This document shows, in pieces, positions 45,299 to 58,521 of a DNA stretch of 64,000 nucleotides (position 1 is the stretch's first letter; each line of letters starts with the position of its first letter). Made by a program: the position numbers and the translations under genes. Origin of the DNA: Latrodectus hesperus (lineage: Eukaryota > Arthropoda > Arachnida > Araneae > Theridiidae); assembly GCA_037975125.1 (NCBI GenBank), contig CM075854.1:66435071-66499070 (forward strand). The letters are read 5' to 3'. The notes under the pieces were generated by a model. That model was not told the origin of the DNA. It was given only the letters and a program-made list of their open reading frames with translations, and did no database searches.

Positions 45299-45809
45299 TT
45301 CATTTTACCCAAGATATGAAAGAAAAATCCAAACAGTGTCGTCACCAGTCACAAAGAACTTCAAACAAATTCCTGATGGCAAAGTCGTGCAGTGTCATTT
45401 GGGATGGTAAGGTATTACATCTGATTGATTTTATGGGATACGGAATAACAATCAATTCGGACATCTATAATAAAACTCAGATCAGCTATTCATATGGTAT
45501 AACATAGCAGCACAATATATGCCTGGCTTGAAGCCTCCAGTCAGCACAAAAACATTTGAAAAACTTTCAATGGACATGTGTCCCACCCACCTTACAATCT
45601 TTGCCTCACACCAAGTGATTATCAGTTGTTCCTCATATTAAAGGAACACTAGGATGGCCAATGCTTTCAGGGCAATGATGAAGTCAAGTAAGAGGTGCAA
45701 TAATTTAGTAACTGGTTGGCAGAGCCGAGTTCTACAACATAGGGATTAAAAAATTGGAGCATTGTCTACAAAAATGTATAAAAAAAGACTTCAATTATGT
45801 TGAAAAATG
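45299..45809 (+). pseudogene. Mariner transposase relic, unit 2
   Basis: Nearly identical to the relic at 43480-43990, including its stops, so it was copied by array duplication and not by transposition. Confidence 0.85.
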
Positions 45810-46204
45810 AAGCAGAGTTTCCTTTTTACAATTATGAAAGTTTCTATGATGATAAATTATAGGTTTTCTTTGTAAAATTATTAAAAACCTTATTTATTGA
45901 TTGCTCATATAGTATTTCCTCTTAAAAGTAAATGTTATAATTTTGGAGTGAAAAGAGGATTCTGCTTATCCAGTTTTCTCATTTTAGTTAAATTCTACTG
46001 AAATGTTGCTCATTAATTTTTGGGAAATATTTCTGGCCTTCTGATTAGTAAATTATCTATTAGTTTTAGCAAATAAATTTTGTGCTTTAAAAAAAAGTTT
46101 GATGTTTTTACCATGAAAATAACTAAATATTATAATTAAAGCAATTTAAAATGATATTTCAAAATGATATAGTTAAACCTTTAACTAGCAAATTTTGTTT
46201 TCAG

Positions 46205-46342
46205 AAAGAGTTTCAGAGTAATTCTGATGATAAATTAAATTCAGACCCAGAAGCGGTAAAAAAAATGGGAGAACCTTCTCCAGGATGTTCAGTCTCGGAA
46301 AAATCCACATCTCAAATGGTAGATATTGAAAAACCTTGTGAA
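46205..46342 (+). CDS. Array exon A3 (46 codons, phase 0-0)
   Basis: As A2 except D to N in the QSNSDD segment. Acceptor ends 46204, donor GTAAGT at 46343. Open, symmetric. Unrecognised product. Confidence 0.68.
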
Positions 46343-47117
46343 GTAAGTTTCAACTATGAATAAGTAAATGTTAAACTTTTATTTTGTGATTTGGCATATT
46401 GAAATAGTTAATAGAATAACCTCTATTTATTCCATATGTAAATTTCTCACAGTTATGTTAAAAATTATATTAATGTATATTGGCTGACAGATTTTCGTAA
46501 CTGAATTGTATAATTATCGATTTACAGTTTCCATGTACAGTAATTTTCAACTGTTTAAGGCATTTTTTAGAAATGCTAACTGTTAAGTGAGTAGTCATAA
46601 AATTCATCTTCCACAACTAAGATAATGTGAGTGTATCTGAAAAGTAATCAATGATAGTGGCTTAATCTGAAATGTATGTATGTAAGAACTATATGTTATA
46701 TATGCTTGCTATTAAAAAGTAGTACACCCCAATTCTATTTTTAATTGGTAATTGTAAATTTAAACTAGTTTCACAATTCATTTATATGAGATTGATATTT
46801 AGTGAAAACAATGATACCTTACATGATTTTGAAAAGATTTATAAATATAGCCAATGAAGTTTTTTCTAGGCTTTCAACTATTGATATAATCTTGTTTCTA
46901 AGAAAAACAAATCTTATCTCTGCATTTGTACTATTCTGATTTCTGTCACAAAGACATTGAGATTACCTTTGTGAGAAAAATGGATTATGGTTGTTTTTGA
47001 CTGCAGCTTCTCAATTTATTTTAAATAAAATTCAAGAAAAATCTCAAGAATATACAGCCAGTTATGCTGTATATTTAAAGTTCAACAAAATTGTTATAGG
47101 AGATAAAACATAAAAGT

Positions 47118-47628
47118 TTCATTTTACCCAAGATATGAAAGAAAAATCCAAACAGTGTCGTCACCAGTCACAAAGAACTTCAAACAAATTCCTGATGGCA
47201 AAGTCGTGCAGTGTCATTTGGGATGGTAAGGTATTACGTCCGATTGATTTTATGGGATACGGAATAACAATCAACTCGGACATCTATAATAAAACTCAGA
47301 TCAGCTATTCATATGGTATAACATAGCAGCACAATATATGCCTGGCTTGAAGCCTCCAGTCAGCACAAAAACATTTGAAAAACTTTCAATGGACTTGTGT
47401 CCCACCCACCTTACAATCTTTGCCTCACACCAAGTGATTATCAGTTGTTCCTCATATTAAAGGAACACTAGGATGGCCAATGCTTTCAGGGCAATGATGA
47501 AATCAAGTAAGAGGTGCAATAATTTAGTAACTGGTTGGCAGAGCCGAGTTCTACAACATAGGGATTAAAAAATTGGAGCATTGTCTACAAAAATGTATAA
47601 AAAAAGACTTCAATTATGTTGAAAAATG
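47118..47628 (+). pseudogene. Mariner transposase relic, unit 3
   Basis: Near-identical copy of the unit 1 and 2 relics. Confidence 0.85.
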
Positions 47629-48026
47629 AAGCAGAGTTTCCTTTTTACAATTATGAAAGTTTCTATGATGATAAATTATAGGTTTTCTTTGTAAAATTAT
47701 TAAAAACCTTATTTATTGATTGCTCATATAGTATTTCCTCTTAAAAGTAAATGTTATAATTTTGGAGTGAAAAGAGGATTCTGCTTATCCAGTTTTCTCA
47801 TTTTAGTTAAATTCTACTGAAATGTTGCTCATTAATTTTTGGGAAATATTTCTGGCCTTCTGATTAGTAAATTATCTATTAGTTTTAGCAAATAAATTTT
47901 GTGCTTTAAAAAAAAGTTTGATGTTTTTACCATGAAAATAACTAAATTTTATAATTCTTAAAGCAATTTAAAATGATATTTCAAAATGATCTAGTTAAAC
48001 CTTTAACTAGCAAATTTTGTTTTCAG

Positions 48027-48164
48027 AAAGAGCTTCAGAGTGATTCTGATGATAAATTAAATTCAGACCCAGAAGCGGTAAAAAAAATGGGAGAACCTTC
48101 TCCAGGATGTTCAGTCTCGGAAAAATCCACATCTCAAATGGTAGATATTGAAAAACCTTGTGAA
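48027..48164 (+). CDS. Array exon A4 (46 codons, phase 0-0)
   Basis: Reads KELQSDSDDKLN, MGEPSPGCSV and SQMVDIEKPCE, mixing the KEL start of A1 with the PSPGCSV of A2-A3. Acceptor ends 48026, donor at 48165. The intron after it diverges from units 1-3 beyond about 48280. Unrecognised product. Confidence 0.68.
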
Positions 48165-48949
48165 GTAAGTTTCAGCTATGAATAAGTAAATGTTAAACTT
48201 TTATTTTGTGATTTGGCATATTGAAATAGTTAATAGAATAACCTCTATTTATTCCATATGTAAATTTCTCACAGTTATGTTAAAAATTATTTTAATGTAT
48301 ATTGGCTGACAGATTTTCGTAACTGAATTGTATAATTATCGATTAACAGTTTCCATGTACAGTAATTTTCAACTGTTTAAGGCATTTTTTAGAAATGCTA
48401 ACTGTTAAGTGAGTAGTCATAAAATTCATCTTCCACAACAAGATAATGTGTATGTATCTTAAAAGTAATCAATGATAGTGTCTTAATCTGAAATTGTATG
48501 TATTTTTGAATTGAGTTAAACTATATGCTATATATGCTTGCTATTAAAAAGTAGTACACCCCAATTCTATTTTTAATTGTTAATTGTAAATTTAATCTAG
48601 TTTCACAATTCATTTATATAAGATTGATATTTAGTGAATACAATGATACCTTACCTGAAATTAAAAAGATTTATAAATATAGCCGATGAAGTTTTTTCTA
48701 GGCTTTCAACTATTGATATAATCTTGTTTCTAAGAAAAACAAATCTTATCTCTGCATTTGTACTATTCTGATTTCTGTTTCAAGGACATTGAGATTACCT
48801 TTGTATGAAAAATGGATTAAGGTTGTTTTTGACTGCAGCTTCTCGATTTATTTCAAATAAAATTTAAGAAAAAGGTCAAGAATATACAGCCAGTTATACT
48901 GTATATTTAAAGTCCAACAAAATTGTTACAGGAGATAAAACATAAAAGT

Positions 48950-49455
48950 TTCATTTTATCCAAGATATGAAAGAAAAATCCAAACAGTGTTGTCACCAAT
49001 CATAAAGAACTTCCTGTTGGCAAAGTCATGTGCTGCGTCATTTGGAATGGTAAGGTAATGTGTCTGATTGATTTTATGGGATAGGGAATAACAATCAACT
49101 CGGACATCTATAAGAAAACTCAGATCAGCTATTCATATGGTATAACATAGCAGCACAATATATGCCACGCTTGAAGCCTCCAGTCAGCACAGAAACATTT
49201 GAAAAACTTTCAATGGACTTGTGTCCCACCCACCTTACAATCTGTGCCTCACACCAAGTGATTATCAGTTGTTCCTCAAATTAAAGGAACACTAGGATGG
49301 CCAATGCTTTCATGGCAATGATGAAGTCAAGTAAGAGGTGCAATAATTTAGTAACTGGTTGGCAGAGCCGAGTTCTACAACATAGGGATTAAAAAATTAG
49401 AGCATTGTCTACAAAAATGTATAGAAAAAGACTTCAATTATGTTGAAAAATGAAG
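48950..49455 (+). pseudogene. Mariner transposase relic, unit 4 (diverged)
   Basis: Same relic but with many private changes in its first half (for example a 12-base loss near 49004 and a TAG at about 49083). From about 49180 it is again nearly identical to the other units. Confidence 0.85.
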
Positions 49456-49847
49456 CAGAGTTTTCTTTTTACAATTATGAAAGTTTCTATGATGATAAAT
49501 TATAGGTTTTCTTTGTAAAATTATTAAAAACCTTATTTATTGATTGCTCATATAGTATTTCCTCTTAAAAGTAAATGTTATAATTTTGGAGTGAAAAGAG
49601 GATTCTGCTTATCCAGTTTTCTCATTTTAGTTAAATTCTACTGAAGTGTTGCTCATTAATCTTTGGGAAATATTTCTGGCCTTCTGATTAGTAAATTATC
49701 TATTAGTTTTAGCAAATAAATTTTGTGCTTTAAAAAAAAGTTTGATGTTTTTACCATGAAAATAACTAAATTTTATAATTAAGGCAATTTAAAATGATAT
49801 TTCAAAATGATCCAGTTAAAACTTTAACAAGCAAATTTTGTTTTCAG

Positions 49848-49982
49848 AAAGAGTTTACGAGTTTTTTTGATGATGAAATGTATTTAGACCCGGAAGAGTT
49901 GAAGAGAATGGTAGAACTTTCTCCAAGATATTCATGGAATGAATCCACATCTCAAATGGTAGACATTGAAAAACCTTGTGAA
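49848..49982 (+). CDS. Array exon A5 (45 codons, diverged)
   Basis: Acceptor ends 49847, donor GAA|GTAAGT at 49983. Reads KEFTSFFDDEMYLDPEELKR, MVELSPRYSWNESTSQM and VDIEKPCE. One codon shorter than A1-A4 and strongly changed in its first two thirds, yet still open and in phase 0-0, while its last 40 bases match the others. The following intron lacks the mariner relic. Confidence 0.65.
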
Positions 49983-50740
49983 GTAAGTTTCAGCTATGAA
50001 TAAGTAAATGTTAAAAAAATTATTTTTGTGATTTGGCATATTGAAATAGTTAATAGAATAACCTCTATTTATTCCATACGTTAATTTCTTACAGCTATAC
50101 TAAAAATTATATTAATGTATGTTGGCAGACAGATTTATGTAGCTGACTCATAATTATCTATTTACAGTTTCCATTTATTGTAATTTTCAACTGTTTAAGG
50201 CATTTTTTAGAAATGCAAACTGTTAAGTGAGTATTCATAAAATTCATCTTCCACAACTAAGATAATGGGAGTGTATCTTAAAAATAATCAATGATTGTGG
50301 CTTTATCTGGATGTATTCTTGAATTGATTTAAACTGTATGTCATATGCTTGCTATTAAAAATTCCTGCAACCCAATTCTATTTTTAATTGGTAGTTGTAA
50401 ATTTCAACACGTTTCACTTTTCATTAATATGTGAATGATATTTAGTAAAAACAGTAATTCCTTACATAAAATTGAAAAGATTTATAAATATAGCCAATAA
50501 AGTTTTTTTCTAGGCTTTCAATGTTTAATAATTCTGTTTCCAAGAAAGGCAAATCTTATCTCTGCATTTGTACTATTCTGATTTCTATTTCAAAGACATC
50601 GAGCTTGTCTTTGTGTGAAAAATGTATTAAGGTTGTTTTTGACTGCAGCTTTTCAATTTATTTTAAATAAAATTCAAGAAAATGGTCTAGAATATGCTAC
50701 ATGTTATACTGTATATTTAAAGTGCAATAAAATCCTGGGG

Positions 50741-53700
50741 TGTATGTCATGTTTAGTGCAATTTTTAAAAATGTTACCAATCTGAAAAGCAGTAACCCAC
50801 TGAATCTCGGCAAATCAACTACTGATTGCATTAAAATCTTTGTTTTCAAAATCCCGATTGTGCTGTCTCCAACTTTGAACAATGCAATATTATGCTATTT
50901 TAAATTTCAGATATTAAATATTTTATTAAATTTTCTTAGTAAAGAACAGCAGAACTAAAGGCTATAAACTTAACTATTCACATTTTACAAAATTTATAAG
51001 TTACAAAACAAACATAAATTTTTAAAAGTCAATACTATTATTTGTTATCAGACAATAAAATATGATAAAATTTTTTATTATTTTTTAATTAATTAAAGGA
51101 TTAAAAACACTTTAAAATACACCATATATAGTAAAACAAAGCAGATGTTAACAATTTCATTATAAATCTAAATTAAAAACCTAAGTTACATACCTTTTTT
51201 GAAAACTCTTGTTTCAAAGCAAGTCATCATAAAATCATAAAGCACAATCAAGATTTTAAGAACTATCTCTAACTTTAAATACGGCAATCTCACTATCTTC
51301 GATTTTGAATATTGATTATTTTTTATATTCATTTAGTAAAGAATTAAACTAAGGACAACAAACTGAACTGCGCTTACAAAATTATTTACAAACTTAACTT
51401 ACAAAATTTAAGTATTACAAAAACTAAGTATTTAGTTAATTTTCTTTTAGTTAATGTAATGAATAAAAACACTCTAAAATTTATAGTGTATAACAAAACC
51501 AAGCAAATATTTACAACTGTCATAAATCAAAAGCTTAAATAATATAAATTTTTATGAAAACTCTATTTCTAATTAATTGGGCACTGAGTCCATCTTAAAA
51601 TAACACATTATTCTAGTTATAGTTTATTGAGTAATACATTTCAACAAGAAACATCTCAAATATTTTTACACTATACTTAATAAATTACATATTTTACTAT
51701 ATACAATAGAAAATTAAATAGAATAACACAAAGTAAAAGTATTTACCAAGTTAACTTCTCTCTCACTCCTAATTGAAAAAAAAACACTTTAAAATTAATG
51801 TTCAAAATTATAAATTGCAAGTTAAGCTATTTAAAAAATTATAACTTCTTATTAACTTTTAAATTGAGAAAAAATAAACAAAATTTCACAACCTTAACCA
51901 TTTAAAAATAAACTTAAATAAAATATAAACAGCATAAGCTCTAGGATTACTAAAACTACAAACGATTCGCACACATTGAAATACTTCATAGAAATGATGA
52001 ACAAATACATTTTAACATTGTAATCTGCAGCTTTGACAAATTTGGCACCCATCCCGACTTGTAAAGAGAATCCCATATCACAAAATATATAACACTCCCA
52101 AATGTCACCAATCTTGCCAAATCCACAGTGTTATGTAGACTAGGATCAAGCATTAAAGTGCAAACTGTTCATTGCACTAAAGTTAACAACTTTATATTAG
52201 TAGTTCATGTTATAGAGTTATGAGTAACAATTATTTTTAAAATTAAATTTTTTATCTAGAACAAGTAATTCTAGAGATAGAGGAAAACCTAAACTTTAAT
52301 TCATAGATGCAGTGAGAAGAAAGCTTGTTAATTAATCAAAATTAAAATGGGGAAAAGTTTAGCTTTGCTGCTTCATCTGGTTAAATGCATACTGTTCATT
52401 AGACCTTGCCTCATCTTGGGCAGCCACATAATAAGTGATGAAATACTACTTCTTTCACTAGTGTACAGTAACTTTTTTAATGCTTGATTTGCTTAAGAAA
52501 TTTGAATTATACTGTTTATGTAAAATTATGAAATCAGAATAATGAATCAGAAACTGAATATAATAGCAAGAACTAGTAAAGCTCACAACAATCATAAAGA
52601 AAGTAATATATGTTGTAAACTTTACTGTCTGAAGTTTTTAGTGAAAAATTAAACATTATTTTATAAACATGCAATTACTGAAAAATGTTGTGGGTGTGCC
52701 AAAGTAAAATTTCAAAATAGCAATATCTCTAATTTGCTGGTTTTCATTGGTAAAGTTATGTAATGTGATTAAAATTAACAAGCTCTGTTTTTTTTCCTTA
52801 TTTCAGAGAAACTTATAACTAAAATTGAATACTTGTGAGATTTATTAATTTTAAATGTTTTCCTCATTATGTACATTATGAATGAAGATAAAGAAGAGAC
52901 TACTTCCAGATAATCAAAAGCTATCATCATTAATGAATAATTTGCTCATCTTTAATGATCCAACCTCTATTAAATCTTTTCTTTTTAGTGAAATGATGAT
53001 AGAGAATCAGAATTTGATTGTGGTTAAGACTTTAGCTAAAACTATGTCTGAAACACAAAAGATGTAAGCAATAAAAGTTTTCTTTGTTCTTCCACGCTAT
53101 TCTCAAGTAAAAGTATCAGTTATATTTTGATAGACAAAAACAAAATTAAAGGCTTAGATTTAGTAGTAGAAAAATTCAAAGCTCCTCTTAGTGAAATTCA
53201 ATATCATAAACAGAAACGTTTTTTAGGTCATATAAAAAGGAACTTGCAAAACTCATAATAGGTTGTTAGAGAAACTGAAAGAGAGAGATGTGGGAAATAA
53301 ATATTATTCACAAAGCAAACAATTTATTTACAAGTAGTAAACATTTGATTTAATGTATTGATATATGAATTTTTCAATAATTAAACATGTAAGTCTGGAA
53401 TAAATCATATGTTATGGTTGAATACTTTTGAATGAATACGTATAAATAAACACAAAAGAAACAAATACATTTTTCTGTAAATATGTGATTTAGAAATGAA
53501 GAAAGATAAAAAAATATTAATTTTGAAAAGTAGATGCTATTATCTTTTGAAAACTGGATTGAGAAATTTTTATGTATTTATAACATTTATATATTTGTGA
53601 TCCAAGAAATAGAGCAATATCAGTCAGTGTTGATACCTCCTGCAAAAATTTAGTGACTTCTGGAAATTCTTGCAAATTTGTATGAAACCTATTATTAATT

Positions 53701-54019
53701 TTATACTTCTAATGTATCTATCAAGAACCTTTGTTGTCATCTGCTATAGTGCTCTATTTACATAGAATTCTCAGTATCGTAAAGATACCAAGATCTGGAA
53801 AAACATGTAAGGTAAATTTACGTTAATGATTTTAAAATTCTATTGAATTATAACTGTTAATTAGGAGAAAAATGAGATAAATGAATTTAAAGTTTCAGTA
53901 ATAGAATGCATACCAATAAATTAGTGTTCTGTAGTAAAATACACTTAAATGTTTTTCTGATAATTTTCATCCAAATATTCACTTTTTATGACAATTTTTC
54001 TATTTTTATAAAATTATTA
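50741..54019 (+). other. Region between arrays A and B
   Basis: AT-rich. Its start (50745-50880) matches 38650-38870. Diverged tandem repeats lie at 51090-51850. A 61-codon frame at 52882-53067 has no recognised domain. 53790-54020 resembles 62950-63200, another sign that array-unit flanks recur. No acceptor-donor exon like A or B was found here. Confidence 0.45.
51090..51850. repeat. Diverged tandem repeat, ~340 bp, three copies
   Basis: AAAAACACTTTAAAATACAC (near 51104), AAAAACACTCTAAAATTTAT (near 51465) and AAAAACACTTTAAAATTAAT (near 51780) recur with similar AT-rich context. Confidence 0.5.
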
Positions 54020-54159
54020 AATTACCTATAAAAATTTCAGTTATAAACATTTAATTTTGTCATATCTGCCATTTCTGTTAATACTTTATTTTTTTTACCT
54101 TAACCTACTTATTTTTTATTAATTAAATTTTGTAAAATAATATATATTATACCCTGTTG

Positions 54160-54216
54160 AATTTTCTAACCCTAAAATTATCATTATACCCATGATAATT
54201 TTAGGGTTAGAAAATT
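54160..54216. repeat. Perfect 25-bp hairpin, only in unit B1
   Basis: Arms 54160-54184 and 54192-54216 are exact reverse complements around TATACCC. The other B units have only the right arm (ATGATAATTTTAGGGTTAG). Confidence 0.93.
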
Positions 54217-54476
54217 AATTCTGCATATCATATGTTGTCATTCTTTTTAAAAAAGTTCTGCTCAAATATGGCTCTCTTATGTTTAATAAGTTTTGAATGG
54301 CATCTCTTAGTCTATTAATAAATTAGTATATTTTTTGCAAACAAATTATATGATTTTAAAAGAAGTTTGTTGCTTTCAATATAAAAAAGAATTTTTGTTG
54401 ATAGTTTCATTAAAGGAATTTAATGAGATAGTTCAAAATTATCAAATAAAACTGCAACAAAAAATTTCTTTTTCAG

Positions 54477-54605
54477 AGAGATGCTGACAATGAAATAAAT
54501 TTGAACTCAGAAGAGATAGAAAAAACGGGAGAACCTACTCCAGGATGTTCACACTGGAATCAATCCACAGTTTCTCAAATGGAAGACAGTGATAAACTTT
54601 GGGAA
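54477..54605 (+). CDS. Array exon B1 (43 codons, phase 0-0)
   Basis: Acceptor TTCTTTTTCAG (to 54476), donor GAA|GTAAGT (54606). Reads RDADNEINLNSEEIEKTG, EPTPGCSHWNQSTVSQM and EDSDKLWE. Related to the A exons through G-E-P-x-P-G-C-S and S-x-S-Q-M-x-D and by the identical donor context GTAAGTTTCAG. Acidic, Ser/Thr-rich, likely disordered. Unrecognised. Confidence 0.66.
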
Positions 54606-54859
54606 GTAAGTTTCAGTTATTAAAAGTGAATATTAAATATTTTTTATGATTTGGCTTATAAGAAATTTTACAGAATATCCTCTAATGTCCATGTTTCTAA
54701 CCTCCATGTGTTAATTTCTCATAGCTGTGTTAAAAATCATGTTTCAGTATACTGGCCAAGTGGTACTATATTAGCCAAGTATTTCATTATAGATAAGCTT
54801 TGCCTTACAGCTGCAAACTTCAAATGTTAGAATTGACGAAAGGACTATAGTAGGCTAAT

Positions 54860-56030
54860 AATATCAGTCCAGGAGCTGATGGAATTAGCTATCATATGGT
54901 TCAACATTTAACTCCAGACTACTATCAAACATACTCTCTTTATTTGTTTAATAGGATCTGAACTGAAAATGTATTTCAGAATCTTTGGGACGAAGCAAAA
55001 GAGATTCCTTTCCTGAGTCCTGGTAAAGATTCTTCTGATTCTCTGAATTATCACCTTATAGCTCTGACCAGTTGCTTATGTGAAACTCAAATATATGATA
55101 AATGCTCATCTCACATATATTTTAGAAAAATGTATTTATACTTTTCAGAGAGGCTTCTGTAAAAGAAGGTCCACTTTTGACAGCATCTCTTATGTGGAAA
55201 CCCATATTCGAAATGCTTTTGTAGGAAGAAATCATCTGATTTCCATTTCTGCATGAAGACAAACTTTCATAACGATTCTATTACTTACATTAATAATACA
55301 TAAATCTCATTGGTCAATGAGATGAAATTTCTTCATGTAGTATTCAACAACAGATACAAAACATGCAGTTAACATTTTTTCTGTATGTTTTTATCTGTGC
55401 AAAAAGTGTGTGATTGCTTAATATCCTCAAGATAATTTTAAACACATCTTGTGATGTTGATTGCTCTTCACTCCTTTGAATCTACCAATCATTAATTTTA
55501 TTTCGCACTGATAACATATATTGTTTACAAATCTTCTAGATCTTCTATCTTTAAATGTGGATTGGACATAATTCATCACTTTGTTATGTTATTCCTCATA
55601 TTACCCATCCAAAGTCCAAAGTCTACGTAATTTTTCATCAATTTCCAGTAAACATGTAACAAATTCAGATGTGTCAATTACTATTGTAAGATCATGTCTG
55701 TCCCTCATCATCCATGACATTCCTGCACTTATGAGATCATATTGTTTCTCATATAGAATCTCACCATTTCTCACTTTTGTCAAAACGTTTATGTGGTTTT
55801 CTGCTCTATGTGATGTTGGATTCTGTTAATTGACCATTTTGTTGATTCGCCTTGGTATAATCCAAAAATTACAATAATTAAACTCTTTGCTCGATATAGG
55901 AAAACAAACATATCAGCTATTTTCCAGCAGATTCTTTTTATCTGATCGCTGTCAGTATGCTTTGTAAACAAGAGCATTCATATATAGTTCAAAAACTGCT
56001 GGACATTTTGGCTGTGAGGTATATTGATAA
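54860..56030 (+). pseudogene. LINE relic in unit B1
   Basis: Decayed RT of the family at 30276-35869: ISPGADGISYHMVQHL, SPGKDSSDSLNYHLIALTS and a shifted KRRSTFDSISYVETHIR, then a deletion to the INNTQISLVNEMKFL block (about 55290), then scraps up to PFLTFVKTFMWFSALCD (family: PPFLTRAKSYLWLTDLCD). Open frames here come from this relic. Confidence 0.8.
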
Positions 56031-56498
56031 CATTACTCTTAGTTATACCCTTCATTCATCCTTAAATTACCTGTAAAAATTTTCAGTTATAAACATTTAA
56101 TTTTGTCATATCTGCCATTTCTGTTAATACTTTATTTTTTACCTTAATTAACCTTAATACTTATTTTTTATTAATTTAATTTGGTAAAATAATATATATT
56201 ATATCCTGTTGAAGGTAAATGATAATTTTAGGGTTAGAAAATTAATTCTGCATATCATATGTTGTCATTCTTTTTTAAAAAGTTCTGCTCAAATATGGCT
56301 CAACTAGTTTTGAATGGCATCTCTTAGTCTGTTAATAAATTAGTATATTTTTTGCAAACAAATTATATGGTTTTAAAAGAAGTTTGTTGCTTTCAATATA
56401 AAAAAGAATTTTTGTTGAAAGTTTCATTCATTAAAGGAATTTAATGAGATAGTTCAAAATTATCAAATAAAACTGCAACAAAAAAATTTCTTTTTCAG

Positions 56499-56627
56499 AG
56501 AGATGCTGACAATGAAATAAATTTGAACTCAGAAGAGATAGAAAAAACGGGAGAACCTACTCCAGGATGTTCACACTGGAATCAATCCACAGTTTCTCAA
56601 ATGGAAGACAGTGATAAACTTTGGGAA
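56499..56627 (+). CDS. Array exon B2 (43 codons, phase 0-0)
   Basis: Same residues as B1 (EPTPGCS). Acceptor ends 56498, donor at 56628. Open. Confidence 0.66.
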
Positions 56628-56881
56628 GTAAGTTTCAGTTATTAAAAGTGAATATTAAATATTTTTTATGATTTGGCTTATAAGAAATTTTACAGAATAT
56701 CCTCTAATGTCCATGTTTCTAACCTCCATGTGTTAATTTCTCATAGCTGTGTTAAAAATCATGTTTCAGTATACTGGCCAAGTGGTACTATATTAGCCAA
56801 GTATTTCATTATAGATAAGCTTTGCCTTACAGCTGCAAACTTCAAATGTTAGAATTGACGAAAGGACTATAGTAGGCTAAT

Positions 56882-58053
56882 AATATCAGTCCAGGAACTG
56901 ATGGAATTAGCTATCATATGGTTCAACATTTAACTCCAGACTACTATCAAACATACTCTCTTTATTTGTTTAATAGGATCTGAACTGAAAATGTATTTCA
57001 GAATCTTTGGGACGAAGCAAAAGGGATTCCTTTCCTGAGTCCTGGTAAAGATTCTTCTGATTCTCTGAATTATCACCTTATAGCTCTGACCAGTTGCTTA
57101 TGTGAAACTCAAATATATGATAAATGCTCATCTCACATATATTTTAGAAAAAATGTATTTATACTTTTCAGAGAGGTTTCTGTAAAAGAAGGTCCACTTT
57201 TGACAGCATCTCTTATGTGGAAACCCATATTCGAAATGCTTTTGTAGGAAGAAATCATCTAATTTCCATTTCTGCATGAAGACAAACTTTCATAACGATT
57301 CTATTACTTACATTAATAATACATAAATCTCATTGGTCAATGAGATGAAATTTCTTCATGTAGTATTCAACAACAGATACAAAACATGCAGTTAACATTT
57401 TTTCTGTATGTTTTTATCTGTGCAAAAAGTGTGTGATTGCTTAATATCCTCAAGATAATTTTAAACACATCTTGTGATGTTGATTGCTCTTCACTCCTTT
57501 GAATCTACCAATCATTAATTTTATTTCGCACTGATAACATATATTGTTTACAAATCTTCTAGATCTTCTATCTTTAAATGTGGATTGGACATAATTCATC
57601 ACTTTGTTATGTTATTCCTCATATTACCCATCCAAAGTCCAAAGTCTACGTAATTTTTCATCAATTTCCAGTAAACATGTAACAAATTCAGATGTGTCAA
57701 TTACTATTGTAAGATCATGTCTGTCCCTCATCATCCATGACATTCCTGCACTTATGAGATCATATTGTTTCTCATATAGAATCTCACCATTTCTCACTTT
57801 TGTCAAAACGTTTATGTGGTTTTCTGCTCTATGTGATGTTGGATTCTGTTAATTGACCATTTTGTTGATTCGCCTTGGTATAATCCAAAAATTACAAGAA
57901 TTAAACTCTTTGCTCGATATAGGAAAACAAACATATCAGCTATTTTCCAGCAGATTCTTTTTATCTGATCGCTGTCAGTATGCTTTGTAAACAAGAGCAT
58001 TCATATATATTTCAAAAACTGCTGGACATTTTGGCTGTGAGGTGTATTGATAA
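56882..58053 (+). pseudogene. LINE relic in unit B2
   Basis: Near-identical to the B1 relic, including its deletion and stops: copied with the unit. Confidence 0.8.
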
Positions 58054-58521
58054 CATTACTCTTAGTTATACCCTTCATTCATCCTTAAATTACCTGTAAA
58101 AATTTTCAGTTATAAACATTTAATTTTGTCATATCTGCCATTTCTGTTAATACTTTATTTTTTACCTTAATTAACCTTAATACTTATTTTTTATTAATTT
58201 AATTTGGTAAAATAATATATATTATATCCTGTTGAAGGTAAATGATAATTTTAGGGTTAGAAAATTAATTCTGCATATCATATGTTGTCATTCTTTTTTA
58301 AAAAGTTCTGCTCAAATATGGCTCAACTAGTTTTGAATGGCATCTCTTAGTCTGTTAATAAATTAGTATATTTTTTGCAAACAAATTATATGGTTTTAAA
58401 AGAAGTTTGTTGCTTTCAATATAAAAAAGAATTTTTGTTGAAAGTTTCATTCATTAAAGGAATTTAATGAGATAGTTCAAAATTATCAAATAAAACTGCA
58501 ACAAAAAAATTTCTTTTTCAG

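Larger units (their letters stand above)
42058..50740 (+). repeat. Tandem array A, ~1.82-kb units with exon
   Basis: Corresponding points repeat at 42513, 44332, 46151, 47973 and 49794 (periods 1819, 1819, 1822 and 1821). Each unit is an exon with its splice sites, an intron and, except after A5, a mariner relic. Units 1-3 are nearly identical; the intron after A4 and the exon and intron of A5 are clearly older. The array begins inside a mariner relic where LINE 2 ends. No stop falls within any exon. Confidence 0.93.

Noticed and set aside
52882..53067. 61-codon + strand frame as an exon
   Set aside because: No matching splice sites or domain; not similar to the array exons.
55581..55829. 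82-codon open frame repeated in B units
   Set aside because: It is a shifted remnant of the LINE ORF2 region between RT and RNase H (motif FLTFVKTFMWF).
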